A stretch of 64,000 bases of DNA from Dichotomocladium elegans (taxonomy: Eukaryota > Mucoromycota > Mucoromycetes > Mucorales > Lichtheimiaceae). Location: the NCBI GenBank assembly GCA_025716815.1, contig JAIXMN010000009.1, forward strand, positions 310,001-374,000, in the 5' to 3' direction. Below the pieces are notes generated by a model. It worked only from the letters and a program-made list of their open reading frames with translations, did not search any database and was not told where the DNA came from. How positions within the stretch are numbered: the first letter of the stretch is position 1; each line of letters opens with the position of its first letter. A program made the translations under genes and the position numbers. Positions 36,901 to 47,320 of the stretch are shown in pieces.

Positions 36901-39504
36901 GCAAAGACACGCAACTGGTCCACCATGTTGTTCACGATATCTTTAAGATCGGATATTTCACCACTCACAGTGACATGGACTTTCTTTGACAAATCACCAT
37001 TCGCTACAGCCTTAGTGACCTGGGCAATGGATCGAACCTGGGTAGTCAGATTGGCGGCCATGGTGTTCACATTATCCGTGAGATCCTTCCAGGTACCATC
37101 GACATTGGGTACCAATGCTTGACCGCCTAACTTGCCCTCCGTGCCGACTTCTTTGGCCACACGCGTCACTTCAGCCGCAAAGACATTGAGTTGATCGACC
37201 ATACTATTGACTGTGTTTTTAAGATCTAGGATCTCTCCGCGAGTCTCAACATGAATCTTCTTAGACAGGTCACCCTTAGCGACAGCCTTAGTGACCTCAG
37301 CAATGGATCGCACTTGTGTTGTCAGATTTGCAGCCATCGTATTCACGTTATCTGTCAGATCCTTCCATGCGCCCCCGACATCCTTAACAACAGCTTGGCC
37401 TCCCAATTTGCCTTCAACGCCAACTTCAAGGGATACTCGCCTTACTTCTGCGGAGAAGAGAGTCAACTGATCTACCTAGTATCGCGAAGGGAGAAGAAGG
37501 TGGACGTTTAGACATACGATATCAGCTGAGAGGCAAGTATCATGATCTGGATTACCATTCGGTTCATGGTGTTTTTAAGCTCTAGAACCTCGCCCTGGGC
37601 ATTTGCAGTGACCTTTTTGCTTAGATCTCCTTTGGCAACAGCCTTGGCAACAATGGCAATGTCCCGAACTTGGTCAGTGATTTTGGCAGCCATAAGATTA
37701 ACATTATCGGTGAGGTCCTTCCAGGTACCACCCACATCCTTCACCACAGCTTGTCCTCCCAAGATGCCCTCTGTCCCCACTTGAAGGGACACTCGTGTCA
37801 CCTCTGTAGCAAAAATGGATAGCTTGAAACGAAGAAGGTTATATGACTGATTCCCTAGAGTTTAAGTTCATTGATTTTTACCTGATCGACCATAGTATTG
37901 ATTGTATTTTTCAAATCCAGCATTTCTCCTCTCACTTCGACAGTAACTTTCTTAGTCAAGTCGCCCCGTGCAACAGACTTGCTGACCTGCGCAATATCTC
38001 TGACTTGGTTGGTGAGATTATTCGCCATTGTGTTAACGTTATCCGTAAGTTCCTTCCATATGCCATCTGCGCTGTCGACTTTTGCCTGTACACCAAGCTT
38101 GCCTTCTGTGCCCACCTCGTGAGCGACGCGTGACACTTCGGAAGCGAATGTATTGAGTTTATTGACTGTGATGAGAATAATAGGACTGTAGCGTTAGCAT
38201 AATGGGTTCATGAGGGGAAATACGTGTCTCGTTTTACCCATCGTGTTAAATGCATTCTTCAATACAAGTGTTTCTCCCTTGACAGGAACGGTCATTGTTT
38301 TGCTCAGATCGCCTTGTGCGATGGCAGTTGAAACGTCAGCGATGTCGCGGACCTGCTCGAGGTGGTTCCTGGTCATGCTGTTCATATCGACGATGACTTC
38401 ACGCCACACACCGCGCATCTGGGGACCGCAGCGGGCTTGTACGCCAAGCATGCCCTTTACAGCAGTCTCATGTGCGACATACATAACTTCATCGGTGATT
38501 TTCTGCAGATGAGTGGCCATTGCATTGACAGCATTCTTCAGCGTGTTGATAGGGGCATCTTGAGCGATCGTATTGTAGTTGGACATACAGCGCTCATGGT
38601 TGCATGTGATCCGTTGGTTCAGTTCACCGGCATAAATGGCGGAAGCAACCTTTACAGCCTGCATGACACAATCAGGACATACGATATTATCGGCACTGGA
38701 CAAGGTTACAGGGAGATTATTTTTGCCAAGGAGTACAGGGAAAGCGCTCGATCCAGGAGGGACAATGAATGGTGTTGTCGGGATAGGGGAGGTCGGATCG
38801 GAAGTCGTGGCTGTAGCAACGGAGTGAGAAATAAACTTCTTTACATCAAGCAGAATACTATACTCACTGATATGCTGAGTCGAGGGGGGCGGAAGTGGAA
38901 CAATAGGATCTGCAGGAGTCAACATGCGTTCGATAAGCGATTCGTCCTTTACGGTGGGGATTCCATCCTCTGATGTTATGCGTATATCTCGTTTTACGTC
39001 GTCCGTCCCTGCTGCAATTGCTGTTGTTGTGATGGATTTGGTAGCTACGGATGGGGATGAAGGAGCCTGGTCCTCGTTGCCGGAGGCACCGAGGGGAACG
39101 TCATCAAGATCCTTATTGGAATGACCAGTAAGAAGCTGATGTTGTTGCTGGAGAGCTATCCGGCATCGAAGATTCTCTGTCTCTAGCTGCAGCTGACGTT
39201 GAGCTATGTTCTTCAATGCAGTATCGAGCACAGTAGCGATTTCTGCATTTTTTGGATCGATGTTGTCGAGTATTTCCTCTGGGAGACGACTACTCAGACA
39301 CTTGTCGATTTGGCCTTTATCAAGACTAAGTACTATATCCTGAAGGAAATCCAGGACAGTGGTCTGCATTTTGGTGTTAGTGTTGTCTTCTGAATCACCC
39401 GGTTTTGTCTCTTGGCGAGGCGATGACTGTGATCGAGCACAGATTTTCTTTGCTGATGAATTAGGGTCGGATGGGGGATAAGAACGTTTCATGCCACCGC
39501 CCAT
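30985..39504 (-). CDS. Group III hybrid histidine kinase with about 21 HAMP-type units
   Basis: Soluble hybrid sensor kinase of the Nik1/Os-1 class, which controls the HOG osmostress MAPK pathway and is the target through which fludioxonil-type fungicides act. Start at ATG 39502-39504 ([11 protein letters not shown]); no membrane segment. The N-terminus is Ser/Gln-rich. About 21 HAMP-type units of 92 residues follow, ending near 32720; each has the forms [25 protein letters not shown] and [14 protein letters not shown]. The kinase core has the phospho-acceptor [10 protein letters not shown] (about 32600), N-box [10 protein letters not shown]1 SDTGIGIP and G2 [11 protein letters not shown] receiver domain with [13 protein letters not shown] (Asp near 31300) ends [16 protein letters not shown] at the stop 30985-30987. 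Introns near 31060-31145, 32044-32092, 33290-33355, 37470-37515, 37805-37880, 38150-38240 and possibly others are inferred from frame changes. Length is about 2,650 residues, roughly twice the usual Nik1 size. Confidence 0.93.
34152..34703 (-). repeat. Recent 276-bp tandem duplication of a HAMP unit
   Basis: Two adjacent 276-base copies (34152-34427 and 34428-34703) encode the same HAMP unit. From about 34157 the next 200 bases are identical to those starting at 34433; only a few changes lie near the unit edges. Encoded residues of both units are the same apart from the first few. Confidence 0.88.
34703..36358 (-). repeat. Three-unit higher-order HAMP repeat, two copies of 828 bp
   Basis: Blocks 35531-36358 and 34703-35530 each hold three HAMP units with the same order of variants. 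The first unit has [19 protein letters not shown]. The second has TW[HN]ELTDNVN. The third has [19 protein letters not shown]. The spacing between equivalent sites is 828 bases, three times 276. The DNA copies differ at many third positions, so this event is older than the 276-base duplication next to it. Confidence 0.75.
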
Positions 39505-39926
39505 GGGGGATTCGAAGTAAACAGAGGGGTATAATTGCCAATCGAATGAGCGAGTGGTCGAGAAAGAGGGGAAGCAAGAGAGTGAACGGCGTGTGATAAC
39601 ACCAGAGAACAAGGGAACGGGGGTGCCGGAGAACCAGAAAATACGCGGGGTTTTTGGGTCAAGCAGGCTGGGGACACGCGCGCACGGAGCTTAAGGCAGG
39701 CAGGTGGAAATGGGCCAGCACTTTTTTGGCGGGCAGTCAATTAGTAAGGGAGGGGAGAAGCGGATGGTTGCCTAATTGGGAGACGAATGTTATCTTCGGA
39801 TTGATTCCCGAAAATTGATTCAATGGTAAAGTGAGGGCAATTTGCACGACCCCTCTTTCTTCTCTTTTGCCTTCCCCTTTAGCCCTTTCTTCTCTTCATT
39901 CTTCCCTCTCGCTTTCAGCCTCTCTG
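39505..39926. promoter_or_regulatory. Divergent promoter, hybrid kinase and homeobox gene
   Basis: 422 bases between two head-to-head start codons. The right part is a pyrimidine-rich leader. No specific factor site is claimed. Confidence 0.5.
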
Positions 39927-41048
39927 ATGATGACTGCCACCTCCATAAGACCATCTACAGCCGTCCTAACGAACAACATCAGCATGAACAAAAGGTCCTC
40001 CGCCCACCTGTCCGACGACGAAAACGCCTCTACGTCTTCCCCCATCACTACCAGCTTTGGCACGCCAATACCTCGCTCTTCTGATGACGATGATAGAAAG
40101 GATGGAGCAGGAAGCAAAAAGCAGAGTCTCCGCATCAAGTCTCATGAAGGTATGTCCCTCTTCTCTTACGCACAATATATAAACACATACACACGTGTAT
40201 GTATGTTGCGCCCATATTGTTGCTTGTTATACAGGACAAAGAACGCTTTGTATGCATCTCATCATTGCGTCACATCTAAATAGCGCCATCTAAACCCAAG
40301 CGGAAGCGCATATCGCAAGAGCAATTCCAAAAGCTCACGGAGCTATTTGAACAAACGGATACGCCTAACTATGAGCTTCGGGAGAAGCTGGCGGTTGAAC
40401 TCAATATGACAAATCGAGAAGTACAGGTAGATTTAAATTCTTCTCGGATTACCATATGGGGCATCATGTGATCCGCCATATTGCTGCATGGAACCAACTC
40501 TAATATTATTACAAAATGCTCAAAGGTATGGTTCCAAAACCGACGTGCCAAATACAATCGTGCTCGCCAGCAAGAGCAGCAGCGCAACCAGCAGCTTGCC
40601 CTTCAAAAGCATTACCATTATACGTACAGCAGCTCCCATACTCAACACCATCACCATTGCCGAGAGGAGATGCTTATCTACGCCCCTCACTCATCATTTC
40701 ATCAAAACCATCATCGTTATTACTATCATGACTCAATACAGCAGCAACAACATCAGTACCAACCTCAATGGCACGATAACACTCCCCAGAGCTACTCTCA
40801 AAAGCAGCAGAAGCGCCAGCAGCAGCCGATGCAGCCGGTGCAGCCAGCACATCATTACCAGGACCCGTGCGACTCATATTCAAGCTCGTCGTCATTATCT
40901 TCATCAAACGTCTCCACTCCTACTTCTCCATACCCTACATTATCACCGAACATGGCGCCACTTGAAATTCTTGCCATAGCGGCAGATTATATTCAGCGTT
41001 TCGACCAAGAAGAAGAGGATCAACGGAGGCGGCAGCAACAGGAGCGAG

Positions 41049-41099
<51 letters not shown>

Positions 41100-41185
41100 G
41101 GCAGCAGTACGCCGCAAACAAGAAGCGCCAGTTGGATGAGCCACACGACAACAATACCCGACAAAGCTGGAGACCTTGGCTATAA
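39927..41185 (+). CDS. Homeodomain transcription factor with polyglutamine tail
   Basis: Sequence-specific DNA-binding factor with one homeodomain. Start at ATG 39927 (MMTATSIRPST), Ser/Asp-rich N-terminus. The homeodomain spans exons 2 and 3: KRKRISQEQFQKLTELFEQT, then PNYELREKLAVELNMTNREV, then the recognition helix VWFQNRRAKYNRARQQ. The invariant W, F, N and R of helix 3 are present. Exons are 39927-40149 (donor GTATGT), 40284-40426 (donor GTAGAT) and 40526-41185; the phases agree. The C-terminus is rich in His, Gln and Ser and holds an uninterrupted run of 16 CAG codons. Its target genes are unknown. The spacing looks like the typical 60-residue class and not a TALE type. Confidence 0.9.
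41051..41098 (+). repeat. (CAG)16 coding for polyglutamine
   Basis: Sixteen uninterrupted CAG codons near the C-terminal end of the homeodomain protein. A pure codon run, unlike the mixed CAG/CAA runs upstream, is prone to length change. Confidence 0.95.
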
Positions 41186-42267
41186 AAAGAAGTCTATGTG
41201 CCTTTTGAAGAAAAAAATGTTGTACATATTTCACTCATGATGAAATGCTCGGAACCTTCAGCCGGAGCATTGTTTCCTTTTGACTCTGACACACATATCC
41301 ATCAACACAAATACAACGTCGTCTTTTCTGTACCTGCCCTTCAATTCTTCTCTTCCCCTCCTTCCCCCCCCCATCCTTCATCTGTACCGATGTCCTCGTT
41401 CGTATTTTTAAACAAGAAAGTAAATTCAAAGGCAATAATTACGCTGTGCCACCATCAGTGGAACAATCACCCGTCCATCTTCCACCTGAGGTGAGGGCCC
41501 GTAACACCAAAACTCAGTACGCACATCAACGTACAGCTGATGCTTACATTCTGAAAGGCCTAATCTGCCCTTGTCCCCTTCATTCTTCTTTCCTTACGCT
41601 CTCGCACCCTTGCAAGTTGCCAATATCGGAGGGAACCGACCGTCCGTAATTGCATGTTCTGCATGCCCCGTTACTGTAAACCTAGTTCTATCTTTTAGTG
41701 TAACCGACCCATTAGGCCGTAATGAAGACCTGCCCTCTCTTGTTTTTTATCCCCGTGTCATGCGCCATCTCTATAATCCGATGGCTACGCAGGCAAGCAG
41801 ACACAAGTGCGACCTGTTCCGCGCTCTATTCCACGAATGACGACTTGGACGGGACTCTTCCTTCCCGCTCGTCCTTTCGCCGGGTTTTATACGTGCTCGG
41901 AAACCTAGAATACGACGCTTCCATCTTGTATCAAGTTGGCATCGACCAAGTGCATTCATTATTTTTTTTGTTTATTATCTATCCATTTGATTTTCGCCCC
42001 CGAGTGGTAACAAGTCCACCAAAACGTGTCCAGTCCTTCAAGATGACGCGACAGGACAAAGATGGCACATGACTGCACGAGGAACAAGACGATGATCGTG
42101 TGCGCGGGTGCGTGCCTCTGGCTGGCAGGGGGGAATAGGACAATAGAAAACCAGCTCAACATTAGAGGCTCATCGAACGAACCTATGGGATATGGTTAAT
42201 CATTTCTCCCTTTTAAATCGCGCTCTTTGTTCTAGATACTTACACCGGAGCAGAGCAGGCCACGACG
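41186..42267. other. Intergenic, no gene seen
   Basis: 3' flank of the homeobox gene followed by mixed sequence. Several frames of 60 to 115 codons on plus show no motif and no convincing splice sites. Confidence 0.45.
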
Positions 42268-42643
42268 TTATTTTGTTTTTGTCGTGTACTGACCATCGTA
42301 AGGATACGCGCACACTCCAATGAAATCACCTTCACGAAAAATCGAGCCTGAACGCAGGATGAGCCTCACTTCCATCGTCTTTCCCTCCATGTCATATACT
42401 TGGTGCTGAATGATCCTCCTTCCGAGAGGCTACCGCGGCAGAGCGCGATTCGCAATCGCTAGAGGCCATCAGCCTGGCTAGTGAAGGAGGAGCACCAGCG
42501 GAGCGGCTGAAGAGAACGACAGCCATTAAAGCCTGATAATTTTCCTGTAAGCTTTCATTGGCTGCTGTGACTTGCTGCATGCCCTGGGTGTAAAAGATGA
42601 GCTCCTCAGACCTTTCCCCATAATTTTGGAGAATCCGACTCAT
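42268..42643 (-). CDS. Hypothetical small protein, coiled coil plus beta-rich end
   Basis: The ATG at 42641-42643 begins MSRILQNYGERSEELIFYTQ, then a helical stretch QVTAANESLQENYQALMAV, and a Ser/Ala-rich linker. A second segment in another frame reads HQVYDMEGKTMEVRLILRSG and FREGDFIGVCAYPYDGQYT to a stop at 42268-42270. Both look protein-like and belong together. The change of frame could be a very short intron (GTAGCC to TTCAG, only 28 bases) or a frameshift. I do not recognise the family. Gene structure is uncertain. Confidence 0.4.
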
Positions 42644-45600
42644 CGCGTGAGCAATGTTTCATGTCATCAGCAAGCCTTGAGATAAGACATGACAATTAGA
42701 AAGAATACACGCAAAAAATGAGAGATGTAATTACCTACATATCTGCTTTCTTGCCTATGTTATTACTCGAAACAAGATACCGCATCGTCCTTTCTTTGCA
42801 AGATCTAAAATTAGCTTCTATGCTCCAAGCTCTTTGAAGTTAATTATGCAACTTTTCTCTATAAGAGCACAGGCGTGAAGATGGATATAATCCTGTCTTG
42901 TTAAATGGTTGATGTATTTCCCAGCTCAATTTTGAGTGCAGGTCACCTCATTGTCATAAATATATTGGTTTGTTTTCACCAGTATCTTTACTTCTTAGTC
43001 GACACATGAGAGATAGCTTAGGTCAAGTTTATTCGCGAACTCAGTTAATTTCTCAGCAATGATGAAAACCGCAAAGCCTATGTTGGGTGTTTTGCATGAC
43101 TATACCAAAAGCACTTTTGACGAAACAAAGAATGATATAGCTCTATCAAGATATAAGCACTTAATTTGCTTTCCTCACCTATGAATTCCCAGAGAATAGC
43201 TTCTTTTTCGAGGCGCCATAGAAGCCATATTCAAGGAAGATGGTTGAATGGACAAGCCCTCATGTGTGTGCACATACAGACAGACAGAGAGCGTGAAACA
43301 AACTAGTTTCATTCCAGTCAAAAGTAATCTGAACATAGTGAATCTGATACAATTAACAGAGGAATCCAGCAAGAAAGACGAAGAAAGGCTCAAAGCGGCT
43401 TGAACGTGTAGTGAATGCTGATCTTCTATTTCTACGTTCCTCAATGAGAGAAAGCTGATAATATTGCCGGGGTTGTGGTGCAAAGTTTTATCGACGTACG
43501 TATTTGATGTTGTCTTTTTGATTCCTTTGTTTTTTAGAGAGCCGGGGCGCTGTAGAGAAAAGAGCATCTTTAATACAGTCTGTATTGGCACAGTGATGGG
43601 ACAGAATATATGATATAAGTATAGATGAACTTTGGACTATACCGCAAACTGATTCCTGGTCGTTCCACATTGCAGAGGTAAAATGGCGCCTGAACATCCT
43701 TGTTTTCTACATGACAATTGTTTGGTTAAATCTCTGTATTGTGAATCCGAGCTTGTGTATATAGGCATCCGTATCTTTTCGTCTCTTCAATTATCGTCAT
43801 CCCTTATGGATTTCACAGATATCTGATATTCTAGCGACAAATCTTCTCGCAAAGGTCTTTGTCAGGAGGGCATCATTCTTTATATTGTCACTGAATATTT
43901 GCAAGGATTTATTCATTGGAAAAAACCAGACTTTTGCATGACTTAATTCAAAACTTCTAAAGCTGCAACCTTCTAATCTGCCAAATACCGTAGTAGTCTA
44001 TTCCGTCGCAAATTCGAATATATGAGCGCGGTTTTCCTTCAATCACTCATACCACGAGGGAAAAACCGATCCTTACATTCTCGGTTCTGCGGCACTTGAC
44101 AAAGGGTATTCCGGCCGCGGTTCTACAGATTAGTCCTCAAAGGTATTGATGTTCGCTTTTTATTACCAAAGAGAACCTGTCGTAAACATGTCTCCTGATT
44201 TCTTACAAAAGTTGTATCTCTATTGCAGTGATGGATAAGCTCATTTTACTTTTATGCAGATGAAAAGGCGTTTCCATACTATGCTCATTAGCATTTGTAG
44301 AAACAGGGCTTCGTTGAGGTCCCCAGTGATCAGAAGGTACACATGAGATAATCTACTGTATTCTCCGCTTCTCTGCTAATCAATTTCTCTACTCGCCTAA
44401 CAAAATTTTACTGTGTGCAGATCAAGAAAAAGAGGTGCTGTACAAATGATACCCCGTTCGATATTAAAAACTGTATATCTGATAATGAAAATGAACAAGA
44501 GCATGCTAATTAGAGCTTTCTTATTACCTCCAAACGAGGTAGGAATTGCGGAAGCCGTTTAGAGTACACCAACTATTCAACATCCCATCGTCTTCTTTCC
44601 TTTCCCTCACTGCCTTGCCAGCTGATTATAATACAACAGTTGCAAGCATGAGTTTATATCTATAATCTGTTCCACTTGTTCTTGCCTGAATATGTGCAAT
44701 GGAGATATTTATGCACATTTTGAAACCTCACCATTCTTCATTTTGTAGACCATTTTATCAATGCTCACGATCGCAATGGGAAAAAAGCATATGCTGTTTA
44801 CGTTTGAATATGGGAGTGGAAAAGGCAGAGTAACTTCCGTATAGCAACTGAGAAGATGGCATTGTAGTTGCTAGCTGACGTGTCTACCATGCTTGTTTAA
44901 GATAAGGAACCCTATACCTTTCAGTACATTGTCGAATGACCCCTGCAGAACTGCTCTCTGTGTTCTTGCATTTAGCCAGTGTTTTCCATCAAACATTTGG
45001 CTTAAGTGCTTCATGGCAGTGGGGGACTATTAACAGAATTCAGGATAGAGTTATTTGGCCTCGTGTAACAGAAAAAGATCCCTTCAGATACATTTTAGCC
45101 ACGAGCGTATGATGCGAAAACCACAGGGAATATGCGGATAACCGAACACGTGGTCAGCCGTGCAAATAGAGGAGTATCTTTTGTTAAGAATATTTGACTG
45201 TTTACACCATTCTATAGCAAAGGGGTCGCTTGAAGAGTAAATGCGATCCAATATCCGTTGTTTCCCTTATCATGCTTAAACCCTGGTGTAGCTCTTACAA
45301 TTGTGCTCACTTTTTGTAGGTATTTATTATTATAGCTGCATTTGATTGAGCATCAAAAGCCCTTGCATCATTGCATTGGATGCAATACTAAGGATGGCCT
45401 CATCGCAGCATTACCAAATACGGTTGGAATCCCGTAAGGTCAACTTAGTGAGATGGAGGGACTATATTTTTTGGATTACGTCTTAAGGATTGAAATAAAC
45501 GGAATAGATTAATCTGTTATTTCATCTTATTTACTTCTACTTTTAAGCAGATTTTCTAGCTAGAATGGATGAGTTGCTAATTAAATGATAAGAGAGAAAG

Positions 45601-46555
45601 AACTGCCGTTCATTTGTTTGTTCATAAGAAGCGGATATAGCCCAGCAATAGAAATTGGAGTAACCATCACCGTCGTGTGTGATAACCTTAGGAGTTCTGG
45701 ATGTACAGCCATCTTTCAGAAAGTAAACCTTTCTGGTTAGCCGCTCTTTTTTTTTTACCTTTCTTTTTCGCATGTCCTCAAAGCATCGTGTTTTTCTCTG
45801 GCCCTCACTTTCTACAAGTATACACTGCATTCGCTACTCCTTCATACCGTGATATTCTGTAATTGGACCAGCCGGAGTCTTCTCATAGTCTGCAACAACT
45901 CCAGCTTCAACTTCCTTCGGCTTATTTCAGGGAAACAGCAGATTTCAACAGTGCAGAAACTCATTCAGTAATATTCATATTATTAAAGAACAAGATATTC
46001 AACACTTGTTGACAATTATACCACATAACAGACCTCGTGAACAATTAACGTTGTGTGGTGCAGTGCACTGAGCAACTCTCCAACGAGGAACATTTGGCGT
46101 TTGGGGCCGGAGTCGATACTGCAGCGACTATCTACTGTATACGATGTACTGCACAACTGTCAAGTGAGGCCATAAATGGGGTTGCAACTAATGAGTGATC
46201 GACACGGTGAACGTGCTGTGGGTCGAGTGAGACAAAAAGGAGCTACGTTGGTATAAAATGAGACTCCATCTGGAAAGCACAGCTCCTTCCCTTCTTTCTC
46301 TCACTTTTCCATTGCTCTCATTCTCTTTTCTATCCATCGTCTCTCTCCCTCTCTCCCACGCGCTTCATCTGCCGCTTCATTATTTTAATTCGAAAGAGAG
46401 GGAATTGGAGAACTCATTCATTTCTGTTGCGTCTCGCTTGTGTAGAGGTACATACATACGAATATACTTGCTTGCCTACCACGCGTGTACCATAAATTCA
46501 CAGCATCTCTCATTCAGTTTGTGCTTGAGAGTTGTCATCAACAGATAGACTAAGA
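42644..46555. other. AT-rich gene-poor region
   Basis: About 3.9 kb without any frame that I can support on either strand. Base composition is AT-richer than in the flanking genes and stop codons are dense in all frames. The right end contains the promoter of the next gene. I see no terminal repeats or transposase motifs here, but strongly decayed elements would not be visible by eye. Confidence 0.45.
46252..46258 (+). promoter_or_regulatory. TATA box (TATAAAA) for the following gene
   Basis: A perfect TATAAAA stands about 300 bases before the coding ATG at 46556 and is followed at the right distance by a strongly pyrimidine-rich stretch (46285-46370), typical of fungal transcription starts. 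It overlaps an ATG at 46258, which would therefore lie upstream of the transcript. Confidence 0.55.
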
Positions 46556-47320
46556 ATGGATGACGACCCATGTTGTTCGTCCGGGCAGATGAGTGCCGAA
46601 GAAACTATGCAGGAGCCTTCGTCTAGAATGGCTATTGGAAACCGGTCCGTTCCGCAGTCATCCACATCTCCGTCTTGCGGAAGAAACGAGACAGTCCCCT
46701 CACTTGTTAAGCAGCATCTGCCGGATTATTTAAACAATACAACCGAGCCAGATATATCTGTGGTAAATACGTTTCCTAAACGAAACAATACTGGCATCTC
46801 GCATACTCTCGCGACAGAACCCGCTCCATCAGCAGTCATTACCGTTCCTTCACGGTCTGCTTTGTTCCCCAATGGATTGGTGCAGAACGATCTCGCTCTG
46901 CACGTGGATACCTACGATGCAGAGCTTGCATTTCTTCAAGATCAATGGATCAGTATCTGTATTACGCTCAGCTCACTACGTCACACTTATATTGCCATTC
47001 TCGTCGATCGAGACGACAGCTTTGATGCCGCAACCTTTTTCAATCATGCCGACTTTCCGTTGCCGGACAACATTGCGGTTTCCACCTTCCGTGTGAAACC
47101 AAGTAGCAGTCCACCAGGATTCACCGATATCCATCCGCCATCGCGTCGCTGGTCTGCCATCGCACCAAATTCCATTGAGCCTGATATTGATCATGAAATG
47201 CTCCTTGCGCTAGACGAAATCCTGGTTCAAATACGCCAAATGGAAACCAATATGGAACGGTTGGAACATAACATTCGAAATACGATACAGCAGCTGTTGC
47301 ACTATTTCAACCATAGATGA
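46556..47320 (+). CDS. Hypothetical protein with C-terminal coiled coil
   Basis: Predicted 254-residue protein starting MDDDPCCSSGQMSAEE. A Ser/Thr/Pro/Asn-rich and probably disordered N-terminal half is followed by a more ordered region (HVDTYDAELAFLQDQWISIC, then LRHTYIAILVDRDDSFDAAT). The last 45 residues form a likely coiled coil (LDEILVQIRQMETNMERLEH). The family is not recognised. A 5' untranslated intron is likely: donor GAG|GTACAT near 46447 and acceptor CAACAG at about 46544, just before the ATG. The gene stands alone in a gene-poor region next to mobile-element remains. Confidence 0.55.
   Translation: MDDDPCCSSGQMSAEETMQEPSSRMAIGNRSVPQSSTSPSCGRNETVPSLVKQHLPDYLNNTTEPDISVVNTFPKRNNTGISHTLATEPAPSAVITVPSRSALFPNGLVQNDLALHVDTYDAELAFLQDQWISICITLSSLRHTYIAILVDRDDSFDAATFFNHADFPLPDNIAVSTFRVKPSSSPPGFTDIHPPSRRWSAIAPNSIEPDIDHEMLLALDEILVQIRQMETNMERLEHNIRNTIQQLLHYFNHR

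Noticed and set aside
33351..37466. Regular tandem repeat resembling a CRISPR-like or minisatellite array
   Set aside because: The period is 92 codons, the reading frame is uninterrupted and each unit is a HAMP domain.
33600..37510. Many long plus-strand reading frames opposite the hybrid kinase (for example 34924-35643 and 36115-36690)
   Set aside because: They repeat with the 276-base period of the HAMP units and mirror codon bias of the minus strand; they are antisense shadows of the kinase gene.
40935..41234. Minus-strand poly-Ala/poly-Leu frames opposite the CAG run
   Set aside because: Produced only by the CTG complement of the polyglutamine codons of the homeobox gene.
46258..46548. 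Upstream ATG with a hydrophobic frame that could splice in frame into the 46556 gene as a signal peptide
   Set aside because: The ATG overlaps the TATA box, so it lies before the expected transcript start, and the hydrophobic residues come from a CT-rich leader.
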